Assembly: GCF_963664415.1 (NCBI RefSeq)
Contig: NZ_OY761445.1
Location: 2,134,501 to 2,198,500 of the forward strand
Length of the DNA: 64,000 nt
Source of the DNA: an uncultured Desulfobacter sp.
GTDB taxonomy: Bacteria; Desulfobacterota; Desulfobacteria; Desulfobacterales; Desulfobacteraceae
Reading direction: 5' to 3'
Part shown: piece after piece, positions 54,459 to 63,057 of the stretch
Position numbering within the stretch: position 1 is the first letter of the stretch
Layout of the letters: the number at the start of each line of letters is the position of its first letter
Notes under the pieces: generated by a model
Told to the model about the DNA's origin: nothing
The model's input: the letters and a program-made list of their open reading frames with translations, nothing else
Database searches by the model: none
Made by a program: the position numbers and the translations under genes

Positions 54459-55090
54459 TACGAGACAAGGCCTTTTTTCACCGCATAATGAGTAAACTGA
54501 GCGTTATTCTCCATACCCATCTTGGCCAACGCCCGGGAGCGATTGGTACTGATGGTTTTCACACTCAAACACATCTCCTCGGCAACCTGGGATACGGTTT
54601 TTCCTGCAGCAATCATGACCATAACCTGGTATTCCCGGTCTGATAAATTTTCATGAAGCGCACGTTCCGATTTTTTCTCCAGATATTCGGCCAGTTTTTC
54701 CGATAACGTGGCACTGATGTATTTACCGCCACCGGCCACTTTCCGAATCGCCTCAACCAGTTCTTCGGGGGCGCTGTCTTTGGTCAGGTAGCCGGATACA
54801 CCGGCTTTGATGGTTCGGATGGCATACTGATCTTCCGGATAAATGCTGAGCATTAGAATCGGCAGGTCCGGCTTTTCCTTCTTCACCTGCTTCAGCGTAT
54901 CCAGCCCATTGCCGTCAGGCATACTGATATCCAGCAGGACCACATCCCAATCCTCTTTGCGGATCATCTCCAGCGCCTGCGCCCCGCTATCCGCCTCGCC
55001 GGCCACGGTCATATCCGGATTATTGGACAGAATCTGCTTAAGTCCTTTGCGCACAATGGCATGATCATCTGCAATAAGAATTTTCAGCAT
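54458..55090 (-). CDS. NarL-family response regulator
   Basis: 210 residues. The receiver (1-120) has Asp in 'DVVLLDISMPDGNGL' and the acidic pair in 'ILIADDHAIV'. The LuxR-type helix-turn-helix (about 145-205) has 'LSDREYQVMVMIAAGKTVSQ' and 'MCLSVKTISTNRSRALAKMG'. It acts as a DNA-binding dimer after phosphorylation. Its start is adjacent to the stop of the NarX-like kinase (55091), and it is the last gene of the operon that begins with the O-methyltransferase or darA. It is a likely direct regulator of the pigment genes. Confidence 0.93.
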   Translation of the reverse strand: MLKILIADDHAIVRKGLKQILSNNPDMTVAGEADSGAQALEMIRKEDWDVVLLDISMPDGNGLDTLKQVKKEKPDLPILMLSIYPEDQYAIRTIKAGVSGYLTKDSAPEELVEAIRKVAGGGKYISATLSEKLAEYLEKKSERALHENLSDREYQVMVMIAAGKTVSQVAEEMCLSVKTISTNRSRALAKMGMENNAQFTHYAVKKGLVS

Positions 55091-56467
55091 TTACGTATCT
55101 CCCTTTGGAATCCAGGCCCTGAGGGTTGTGCCCTGCCCGCTTTGGCCATGAATTTCAAGTTCACCCCCCAAACGCTTCACCCGCTCATGCATACCAATAA
55201 CACCAAAAGACCGGGTATCCAACATCTGAGAGTTTTTAATACCGACTCCGTTGTCACACACTTCCATTACAAGGGTATTTGATGTCTCCCACAGACCGGC
55301 CTTAACCCGTGTCGCACCGGCATGTCGGGCGACATTTGTCAAGGCTTCCTGAAAAACACGGAAAAGGGCAACGGCATGATCCTGTCGGGGAACAATATTT
55401 TCCGGGCGTGAAAAAAAATAGGAAGAAATTCCTGTTCGGTCCGAGAACTCTTTGGCCTGCCACTCCATGGCTGCGGACAGACCAAAATCATCCAGAAGGA
55501 CAGGACGCAACTGTGATGAAATTTTACGGACAGAATTAATTGTCTCACCGATCAACCTGAGCATAATGCAAATTTTATCCTGAACCCCGGGTACATTTTC
55601 AGGCAACTGTCCCTTAAGCCAGTGAAGGTCAATCTTCAAAGCGGTCAGGCTTTGTCCCAGTTCATCATGAATTTCTCCGGCAATTCGCTTGGCCTCTTCT
55701 TCTTTGGCCAATTGAATATGCAGCGCCAGCTCTCTTAGGGCCTTGGTCCTTTCATCCACCAGATTCTGGAGATGGGTGCGATGCCGGGTCAATTCCGTGG
55801 CCATATCATTGAAGGATTGAGCCAGTGCACCGATCTCATCGGCACTTTTGATTTCTATAAACGCCGGCTGATTACCTGCCGCAAGCTGCTTTGTGGCGTC
55901 TCTAATTCTTTTGATGGGGGCGGCGATAAACCAGGCCAGTACATACGCCATGATACCTCCCAGGGTAATGGCAACTGCGCCCAACATTAAAATTTGCTTA
56001 ACGGCGGTGTTGATTTCTTTTTCAACCGCCATGTATGAGTATCCCAGAACAACATTTCCCAGCAAGGCGTCTGCAATCCGGATCGGGGCTAAAAGATCAA
56101 GATGGCGCGCCAGGGGTTCAAGCCGATACTGGGAAATGTCCTTACCCACATACCTAAGGTCACTGTGCATCACAATCTGTTTCTTATTGTCCACAATCAT
56201 GACATACAGCACGTACTCCTGGGCCATGGAATGATTGACAAACCGTCTTAAAGTCGGCAGGTCCCGGCTGAGAACCGGCCCGGCAGTAAATCTGGCCAGA
56301 TCAGCCGCCAGGGCATACCCGCGCTTGTGCAGCTCATTTTCAAGGGTCTTTTTTTCACGAAACGTCGACACAACACCGATGCCAAGAACAAGTGCCACAA
56401 CCAGACATTCGATCAATGCAGTCAGTTTCAGCCGCAGGCCGGGTTTGCTTATGCCGGAAAATACCAT
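55091..56467 (-). CDS. NarX-type sensor histidine kinase
   Basis: About 458 residues from the ATG at 56467, chosen because it follows the binding-protein stop by 16 bp; a longer frame would overlap that gene. Transmembrane helix (about 15-33), extracytoplasmic sensor (35-155, 'VLYVMIVDNKKQIVMHSDLR', a small Cache-like fold), second helix (about 160-185), HAMP (185-245), HisKA_3 with His in 'IAGEIHDELGQSLTAL', and HATPase_c ('VFQEALTNVARHAG', 'DNGVGIKN'). It pairs with the NarL-family regulator directly downstream. The PhnD-like protein directly upstream is probably its ligand sensor. Confidence 0.93.
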   Translation of the reverse strand: MVFSGISKPGLRLKLTALIECLVVALVLGIGVVSTFREKKTLENELHKRGYALAADLARFTAGPVLSRDLPTLRRFVNHSMAQEYVLYVMIVDNKKQIVMHSDLRYVGKDISQYRLEPLARHLDLLAPIRIADALLGNVVLGYSYMAVEKEINTAVKQILMLGAVAITLGGIMAYVLAWFIAAPIKRIRDATKQLAAGNQPAFIEIKSADEIGALAQSFNDMATELTRHRTHLQNLVDERTKALRELALHIQLAKEEEAKRIAGEIHDELGQSLTALKIDLHWLKGQLPENVPGVQDKICIMLRLIGETINSVRKISSQLRPVLLDDFGLSAAMEWQAKEFSDRTGISSYFFSRPENIVPRQDHAVALFRVFQEALTNVARHAGATRVKAGLWETSNTLVMEVCDNGVGIKNSQMLDTRSFGVIGMHERVKRLGGELEIHGQSGQGTTLRAWIPKGDT

Positions 56468-56483
56468 CGTCGCAACGCCTGCT

Positions 56484-57425
56484 TCAATCGACCTGCATTC
56501 GGGCCGACCATTCCATGATTTGACGTAAATTTTGAGAAGATGCCTTACGAAACCCAGCAAGATCTGCACTTTCCAGAATACGACGATGTTCTGAATCCTG
56601 GGAGTCAAGATGCATTAAGGCACGGACCATCTTTACCGTGTCATCATCCCTGACAGCTTTAACGGCGCTGAAAATTTTTGTGGGGACTCGGTCGGTCGCG
56701 GCAATCACGGCAAGCTGTGCGGCGTCCAAACCAAGTTCCTGTTGCCGCCTCTCATGTTCCTGAAGGAAATGATCGCAGACCACGCCGGCATCAACAACAT
56801 TTAAAAACACATTAAATGCCACGTCCTCACAGCATCCTTTATTGAAATAATCCCGCAGATCCCGGTCGATCTCAATCCCGTTCTTTTCAAATAGATGCCT
56901 GGCTGCAATCCATCGCGGTGAGGACAGTTTTGAACCGAACATGACCGTTTTGCCTTTCAGGTCCTTGATGCCTTTCAGGCCGCTGTCCTTTCGAACAACA
57001 ACGACGCCACATTGGGTGGTCTCTTTACCGGATGTCAACGCCTGCAGGATATATGCGTTGTTATATTTATCCGACAGTTTGACATAAACATGGGGGTCCT
57101 GGATCACGAAATCAAGGCTGCCGTTTTTCAATGCCCGTTCAAAACCAGCCAAATCATCATGAAACACCAAAGAAATATTCAGTCCGGCGGTCTGTTTGAT
57201 GTAGGTCACCAGCGGATGAAATTTTCTAAAACTGTTGGTTTCATCCGTGCAAGGGAATATACACAGGTTAAACGTCTTGGACAAAGGCTGGGTATAACCG
57301 GGGAGCCACACCAGCAAAACAAACGAGGCAATGGCCAGGAGCAGACTTCCTGCCCTTTTATAATTATGTTCCAAGGCACTAAACAATATTTTTTGAAAAA
57401 TAGTCAATTGCATTTTGAATCTCAT
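56484..57425 (-). CDS. PhnD-like phosphonate/phosphite-type binding protein, kinase partner
   Basis: About 313 residues from the ATG at 57425; an ATG 4 codons later is also possible. A signal anchor lies at about 24-42 ('SLLLAIASFVLLVWLPG'). The binding fold has 'FVIQDPHVYVKLSDKYN', 'GIKDLKGKTVMFGSKLSSPR' and 'VFLNVVDAGVVCDHFLQE'. Its start overlaps the end of darA by 47 bases, so it is translationally coupled to darA, and the kinase follows 16 bp on. No ABC permease or ATPase is present. This argues for a sensory SBP-kinase-regulator trio. The ligand could be a phosphonate, phosphite or another oxyanion. Confidence 0.88.
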   Translation of the reverse strand: MRFKMQLTIFQKILFSALEHNYKRAGSLLLAIASFVLLVWLPGYTQPLSKTFNLCIFPCTDETNSFRKFHPLVTYIKQTAGLNISLVFHDDLAGFERALKNGSLDFVIQDPHVYVKLSDKYNNAYILQALTSGKETTQCGVVVVRKDSGLKGIKDLKGKTVMFGSKLSSPRWIAARHLFEKNGIEIDRDLRDYFNKGCCEDVAFNVFLNVVDAGVVCDHFLQEHERRQQELGLDAAQLAVIAATDRVPTKIFSAVKAVRDDDTVKMVRALMHLDSQDSEHRRILESADLAGFRKASSQNLRQIMEWSARMQVD

Positions 57426-58293
57426 CTTTTTTAAATTTAACCGCCAGTATGGAAAGAACTGTAGACACAGGGGCGATAACGGCGATGGCGGCAAAAAGAT
57501 ACCCCAGAAAAAGCCTGACCCGAAATTTTCGAGCAGGATTACCTCTTTCTCCTTTCCTTAGAATAAATTTTGACCAAATTTTAAAAATTCGCTGGATGCG
57601 TTTTTCAAAAAGTATGTATTGCGGCACCACGGTGACGGCACCATGCATGTTAAGCGTTTCCTGAATCGACTCGGGATCATTGTTCTTTAAAGATTTCATC
57701 AAAATTGTTCCAAACTTTGAAGCGTCATGAATATCCTTATCTGATATGCCGGCATCCGGCAAAAGCCCGAAAAACATCTTTTTCTTACCGGACAACATCC
57801 AAATGGCAATGGTGAGCACCCCGAGCAGATTATTGGTTCTGTCTCCAAGAACGATATTGCCGAACAGGCGACCGCCGGATTTAATAATTTGTTGTTTCAC
57901 TGTCTCATGGGCCAACAGCCACATATTTCTGCATCCGATGATGGTCAAAACGGGCCGCCCGTTCATAACTTTTGCTTCAGGGGAATTAAGAAAAGCTGTG
58001 ATGGGCAGCGACGGGGCAAGAAACCAGACCTGGTATGCAAGAATAACCAAATCATAGGATTCATTTGGATCAAATTGAACAGGCTCTATTTCACAGGGTA
58101 TGCCCTCAACAGATTCAGGAAAGACATCGCAAAACTGGGTCGCCGACCATGGAAAAGGAAAAGCCGGTTTTGGTTTGATGTTTTCATAAACGATAGAAAC
58201 GGTTTCATTATTTTTGAAGGGTGCTGTTACGGATTGAACAATATCGGTCAATTGACCGGTTTGTGAATAGTGTATGATAAGTATTTTTTTCAT
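57379..58293 (-). CDS. darA: Dialkylresorcinol condensing enzyme DarA
   Basis: 304 residues. It has the N-terminal flavodoxin-like 'ILIIHYSQTGQLTDIVQSV', 'KPKPAFPFPWSATQF', 'VFPESVEGIPCEIEP' and 'VLTIIGCRNMWLLAHE', all conserved in DarA proteins, and a C-terminal membrane helix (about 265-285, 'GYLFAAIAVIAPVSTVLS'). DarA condenses two fatty-acid-derived beta-keto intermediates to a cyclohexanedione that becomes a 2,5-dialkylresorcinol. Together with DarB (59696) it marks flexirubin-type chemistry. It is downstream of an O-methyltransferase gene and overlaps the PhnD-like gene. Confidence 0.93.
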   Translation of the reverse strand: MKKILIIHYSQTGQLTDIVQSVTAPFKNNETVSIVYENIKPKPAFPFPWSATQFCDVFPESVEGIPCEIEPVQFDPNESYDLVILAYQVWFLAPSLPITAFLNSPEAKVMNGRPVLTIIGCRNMWLLAHETVKQQIIKSGGRLFGNIVLGDRTNNLLGVLTIAIWMLSGKKKMFFGLLPDAGISDKDIHDASKFGTILMKSLKNNDPESIQETLNMHGAVTVVPQYILFEKRIQRIFKIWSKFILRKGERGNPARKFRVRLFLGYLFAAIAVIAPVSTVLSILAVKFKKDEIQNAIDYFSKNIV

Positions 58294-58358
58294 CTTGATC
58301 CAATCTGCCTGATCACTTTTAAATATGGGATATTATAAGGACGGGAGCAATTGTAAAA

Positions 58359-59438
58359 TTATTTATCATTGGCCCGGCACCGTATAAGGGTGTGGCCAAT
58401 GCCAAGTCCGTCATCAACTGATTCGATGTACAGGCCGGCCCTTAAAATGAGCTCTTCTATCTTGGAAAACCGGTACATACGACTGTTACCATTTGCCATG
58501 GCCGTAAAATAAGGCGAAGAATTAATTAAACAATATGCTGCAATTTCAAATTGTTGACGATCCCAGTATGTATCCAGAATAAACAAACTGCCTTGGGGAG
58601 CCAATGCATCTTTTCCCCGTTCAAGCAGGCTTAAAATTTGATCTTCGGAAAAACAGACCAAAAATTGACTCATCCACACGGCATCAAACCCGCCGGGAAA
58701 CGCGAATTTCGGATCCAGCAGATCACAAACAGGGTATGGGGAGATTCTGTCGGCCACCCCTTGTGCAGCAATATTCTCTTTTGCCTTGGCAAGCTGCCCA
58801 GGCAAATCCATCATTGTGACATGGACATCCGGATCATAGAGGACGGATTGAATGGCAAATTTGCCGGTATTTGCGCCAATATCTAAAATAGACTTCGGTT
58901 TAAGGTCGAACACATGGGGCAATGCGTTCGGAAAGGCTGTGTCACTATAGAAGTGATCAAAGGCAAACCAGCTCTGCTTGGCTTTAGCAGGTAGATGCCT
59001 TAATGCTTCGTAAATTGTGGGCCACTGGCCAAACACTTCCAACCCAGAAGGTTTGCCTGTTTCAATGGCCTGATCCAATCGGAAAAGGCCCTCGTAACAA
59101 ACGTCGTGGACAAAATCCATGTTCACTTTTGTCAATTCGTCATTGAGCAAAAAATGTCCCACACGGGTTATTATATAACAATCGTCTTTCATCTCCAGAA
59201 CGTCCTGGCTAAGTCCTGTTTCGCACAGAACGGTTACCCCGTAAGAGGAGACCCCTGTCTGTTCCGCAATATCTTCGACTTTAAGTCCGGTCTTTCCAGC
59301 CGCCTCAATAACTTTGAGAATGTTCAGATCCCTCAGCAGCCGCACGGCCTGAAACACCACAGGCGCAAAGGCAATTTTCTGAGCCTCATAACGCGCCTTT
59401 AACGACCTTTTTTTGCCGGAATCAAATTTCTTATCCAC
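58359..59438 (-). CDS. Class I SAM-dependent O-methyltransferase
   Basis: 359 residues. An N-terminal winged-helix dimerisation domain (1-100, 'FQAVRLLRDLNILKVIEAAG') precedes the SAM-binding core ('SILDIGANTGKFAIQSVLY', 'VTMMDLPGQLAKAKENI', 'FDAVWMSQFLVCFSEDQILS'). The layout is that of acetylserotonin/caffeate O-methyltransferases, which methylate phenolic or enolic hydroxyls. The start is GTG with GAGGTG upstream. Its likely substrate is the resorcinol or aryl head group of the pigment. It is 65 bp upstream of darA on the same strand. Confidence 0.87.
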   Translation of the reverse strand: MDKKFDSGKKRSLKARYEAQKIAFAPVVFQAVRLLRDLNILKVIEAAGKTGLKVEDIAEQTGVSSYGVTVLCETGLSQDVLEMKDDCYIITRVGHFLLNDELTKVNMDFVHDVCYEGLFRLDQAIETGKPSGLEVFGQWPTIYEALRHLPAKAKQSWFAFDHFYSDTAFPNALPHVFDLKPKSILDIGANTGKFAIQSVLYDPDVHVTMMDLPGQLAKAKENIAAQGVADRISPYPVCDLLDPKFAFPGGFDAVWMSQFLVCFSEDQILSLLERGKDALAPQGSLFILDTYWDRQQFEIAAYCLINSSPYFTAMANGNSRMYRFSKIEELILRAGLYIESVDDGLGIGHTLIRCRANDK

Positions 59439-59695
59439 TATTCACCTCATAAAAAGCTAAGTGTTTGAACGCAAAGCCCCACCCCAGCTGCAGGGTCACA
59501 TCTGGGGACTTTATGTCCAAACGCGGGTTTGCGATCGGCACTAAATGAAAAGAAGTATCACAAATGTGCTTTCATATCCAACAAGATCTTTTCCTTTTTC
59601 CCTTGCCTTTTATGATTTGATTGGGATATTTTTATTAGTTTGAAATTTTTAATGTACAAGGGTGAAACCCAACCCGATGAAACAGGAACAAAGAG

Positions 59696-60844
59696 ATGAC
59701 CCAACCGGTTTATATTAATGACTTGTCCGTTTTTCTACCCAATCAGCCTGTATTAAACAATGAAATCGAAGATGTCTTGGGCCGGATCAACGAAATCCCC
59801 TCACTGACCAAAAAAACAATGCTGGCCAACAATAAAATTGAGAAACGGTATTATGCCATTGACCCATCTACCGGGAAATTCACCCACAATAACGCCCAGC
59901 TCACAGCCCAGGCCGTACAAAAGCTTTGCCCCTACCCCGGATTCACCCCTGACGATATCCAGGTTTTAAGCTGCGGCACCACAAGCCCGGACGTCATCCT
60001 TCCCGGACATGGCATGATGGTGGCAGGCGAACTTGGGGTGCCCCCCTGCGAGGTTGTCTCCACATCCGGTATCTGTCTGAGCGGGATGACCGCGTTAAAA
60101 TATACCCAACTGTCCATTGCAAGCGGTACCTCAACAAATGGCGTCTGCACAGGATCTGAGTTGTCATCGTCTTTCATGCGGGCCAATTTTTTCAACCTGG
60201 GCGTGGACCCGGATGCTGATATTGCCGAAGCGCCCATACTTGCATTTAATGCCGACTTTCTTCGCTGGATGCTCTCCGACGGCGCCGGGGCGGCTTTTCT
60301 TGCCAATAAGCCGAATCCCCAAGGAATTTCATTAAGAATTGAATGGATCGATATGCTCTCATATGCCGGAGAACTTGCCACTTGCATGTATGCCGGGGGC
60401 AATCAGAATAAAGACGGCTCCATTTCCGGGTGGCGGGAGGCAGATTCCACTAAAGATGTAATGACCGGCAACCTGCTTGCCGTTAAACAGGATACCCAGC
60501 TTTTAGGCCGCCACATTGTCAAAACCATGGGCCAAGCCCTGGGGCGTATTGCCGAAAAACGGCAGCTGACGCCTGAAGATGTGGACTGGTACCTGCCCCA
60601 TTACTCATCACACTATTTCAGGGACAAATTTTATCAGGTCATGAAAAAGACCGGATTTGAAGTTCCCTTTGATAAGTGGTTTACCAACTTGCCCTATACA
60701 GGAAACGTCGGCTCAGCATCTATTTACATCATCATGGAAGAGTTGTTTAAATCAGGCAAACTGAAAAAAGGAGAAAAACTGCTCTGCTTTATTCCGGAAA
60801 GCGGGCGATTTTCCCATTGTTTTATGCTGCTGACTGTGGTTTAG
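59696..60844 (+). CDS. darB: DarB-type 3-oxoacyl-ACP synthase III
   Basis: 382 residues of the KASIII fold. The active Cys is in 'VVSTSGICLSGMTALKYTQ', the His in 'YLPHYSSHYFRDKFY' and the Asn in 'PYTGNVGSASIYIIMEEL'. 'AELAKR'-type FabH features are weak, as in DarB and other non-FabH members. DarB makes the beta-ketoacyl thioester that DarA joins to a second chain. It is divergent from the O-methyltransferase gene (257 bp apart) and 11 bp upstream of ppk1. Confidence 0.88.
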   Translation: MTQPVYINDLSVFLPNQPVLNNEIEDVLGRINEIPSLTKKTMLANNKIEKRYYAIDPSTGKFTHNNAQLTAQAVQKLCPYPGFTPDDIQVLSCGTTSPDVILPGHGMMVAGELGVPPCEVVSTSGICLSGMTALKYTQLSIASGTSTNGVCTGSELSSSFMRANFFNLGVDPDADIAEAPILAFNADFLRWMLSDGAGAAFLANKPNPQGISLRIEWIDMLSYAGELATCMYAGGNQNKDGSISGWREADSTKDVMTGNLLAVKQDTQLLGRHIVKTMGQALGRIAEKRQLTPEDVDWYLPHYSSHYFRDKFYQVMKKTGFEVPFDKWFTNLPYTGNVGSASIYIIMEELFKSGKLKKGEKLLCFIPESGRFSHCFMLLTVV

Positions 60845-60855
60845 TTAAGCGTATC

Positions 60856-63039
60856 ATGTCCCGCGATGAACAACAGAACTTGATACCACAACAACCGACC
60901 CAGGCGAAACAACAGACGGCCACGACGTTTGACCTGAAATCGTCAGAATGGTTCCTGAACAGGGAGTTGACCTGGCTGGAATTCAACCGTCGGGTCCTCC
61001 ATGAAGGGCAGGATTCTCGTAATCCCCTCCTGGAACGGGTCTTTTTTCTCTCAGTGGTTGGTTCAAATCTTGATGAATTTTTCATGAAACGTATTGGTGG
61101 GCTCAAACAACTGGTCGGCGCCGGGGTCAAAAAACTGAGTGTCGACGGACGGACCCCCCAGGAGCAAATTGACGAGTGCCATATTGTTGTCCAGGACATC
61201 TTAAAACAGAATCAAATATTGGAAATGGAGTTAAAGAAACTGCTGGCCCAAGCGGGTATTATCCTTATCGGCTACGCCCAATTGACAAAAACGCAGAAAA
61301 CGTTTGCCAACAATTATTTTTCCGATAATGTATATCCTCTTTTAACACCCCAGGGAACAGATCCGGCACATCCGTTTCCTTTTATCTCCAACCTCTCTTT
61401 GAACCTTCTGGTCAAGGTAAGCTATCCCAATACGGATCATGCATATCTCAACAGAATCAAAGTTCCGGTCGATTCCGCTCAGCGATTTATTAAAATTGGC
61501 GAAGAGGATTTATATGTCCCTTTAGAGGATGTTATCGCCAATAACCTTGACTTGCTTTTTCCGGGCATGGTTATTGAGTCGTGCGATTTTTTTCGGGTGA
61601 CCAGAAATGCCATTACCGAACGAGACCAGGAGCAGGCGAACGATCTTTTATCCATGATCGAATCCGCCCTTAGGGACAGAAAATTTGCTGAAATTGTCCG
61701 GCTTGAGGTGAACCCGAACATGAGTGCCCCTTTGCGAGGCATGCTGGCTGCAGAACTTAACATTGATGAAGACAAGGACGTTTTTGAAGTTGAGGGAATC
61801 ATGGCCAAGCGGCATCTGATACAAATTGCCCAACTTGACCGGCAGGATTTGCACTTTTTGCTTCATCAACCTGTTGATCATCCGGAACTACTGGGAGAGG
61901 ATCCGAACATCTTCCATATTATAAGGGAAAAAGGTTCCATTCTCCTGCAGCATCCATACGAATCATTTGATACCTCGGTGGAACGGTTTATAAAGGAGGC
62001 CAGTCAGGATCCAAAAGTCCTGGCCGTTAAGATGACGCTTTACCGGACGGCTGAGCAATCCAGAGTCATACAGTTCCTTATTGATGCTGCCCAGAACGGA
62101 AAGCAGGTTGCCGTGGTGGTGGAACTCAAGGCGCGTTTTGATGAGTCGGCCAACATCCGCTGGGCCAGATTTCTGGAAGAGGTGGGCATTCATGTGACAT
62201 ACGGGGTTGTGGGTCTAAAGACGCACTCAAAAGTGATCTTTGTGGTGCGCAAGGATTTTGACGGCCTGCATCGCTATGCCCATATAGGAACGGGTAATTA
62301 TCATGCCGGTACGGCCCGGGGTTACAGCGACTTAGGTCTGTTCACCTGTGACGCCGTCATCGGTTCCGACCTCACAGAGCTGTTTAATTATCTGACAACC
62401 GGATATACGGTCGCCCGTAAGTACAAAAAGCTGTTGCCCTGCCCCACCATTTTGAAAAAAAAGCTGATGGAAAAAATATGCCGGGAAGCCAAGTTGCAGG
62501 CTGAAGGAGAGGAAGGACTCATCCAATTAAAAACCAACGCCCTTGAAGATAAGGATATCACAAGGGCATTGTACAAAGCCTCCCAGGCTGGTGTTCACAT
62601 TGACCTCATCATTCGCGATTCTTGCCGGCTTCGGCCGGGCATTTCCGGACTTTCTGAGAATGTCCGCGTTATTTCCATCGTCGGCCGGTTTCTTGAACAT
62701 TCAAGGATTTTTTACTTTCGCAATGGCGGCAACGAAGAATACTTCATATCTTCGGCCGACCTGATGAAACGCAACCTTGAAAGCCGTGTTGAAGTCTGCA
62801 CACCGGTGGAATCGCCCCGCCTGCAGGCCTTATTACGGGAGATGCTCGATATCCAGTTAAACGACAGGCACAGTTGCTGGCAGATGCAAAGCGACGGCAG
62901 TTATATCCAACTGCAGGCGAAAGAGGGCGAAGATGCGCGTAGTTCTTTTGAACACTTGATTATAAATGCGGAAAAAAGGCTGAAAACGACGCCCCAAATG
63001 GTAATGAAGAAAGGGAAGGCGAAATTTAAAAAAAAATAA
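60856..63039 (+). CDS. ppk1: Polyphosphate kinase 1
   Basis: About 727 residues from the ATG at 60856. N-terminal and head domains ('LNRELTWLEFNRRVLHEG', 'SNLDEFFMKRIGGLKQLV') are followed by two PLD-like catalytic domains. The autophosphorylated His is in 'GVVGLKTHSKVIFVVRKDF', the nearby 'IGTGNYHAGTARGYSDLGLF' is conserved, and the second domain has 'EYFISSADLMKRNLESRVEV'. It reversibly makes polyphosphate from ATP. The Shine-Dalgarno sequence is weak, so reinitiation after darB is likely. Full length and intact. Confidence 0.95.
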   Translation: MSRDEQQNLIPQQPTQAKQQTATTFDLKSSEWFLNRELTWLEFNRRVLHEGQDSRNPLLERVFFLSVVGSNLDEFFMKRIGGLKQLVGAGVKKLSVDGRTPQEQIDECHIVVQDILKQNQILEMELKKLLAQAGIILIGYAQLTKTQKTFANNYFSDNVYPLLTPQGTDPAHPFPFISNLSLNLLVKVSYPNTDHAYLNRIKVPVDSAQRFIKIGEEDLYVPLEDVIANNLDLLFPGMVIESCDFFRVTRNAITERDQEQANDLLSMIESALRDRKFAEIVRLEVNPNMSAPLRGMLAAELNIDEDKDVFEVEGIMAKRHLIQIAQLDRQDLHFLLHQPVDHPELLGEDPNIFHIIREKGSILLQHPYESFDTSVERFIKEASQDPKVLAVKMTLYRTAEQSRVIQFLIDAAQNGKQVAVVVELKARFDESANIRWARFLEEVGIHVTYGVVGLKTHSKVIFVVRKDFDGLHRYAHIGTGNYHAGTARGYSDLGLFTCDAVIGSDLTELFNYLTTGYTVARKYKKLLPCPTILKKKLMEKICREAKLQAEGEEGLIQLKTNALEDKDITRALYKASQAGVHIDLIIRDSCRLRPGISGLSENVRVISIVGRFLEHSRIFYFRNGGNEEYFISSADLMKRNLESRVEVCTPVESPRLQALLREMLDIQLNDRHSCWQMQSDGSYIQLQAKEGEDARSSFEHLIINAEKRLKTTPQMVMKKGKAKFKKK

Positions 63040-63057
63040 CGGCAGTATAACCGGCCT

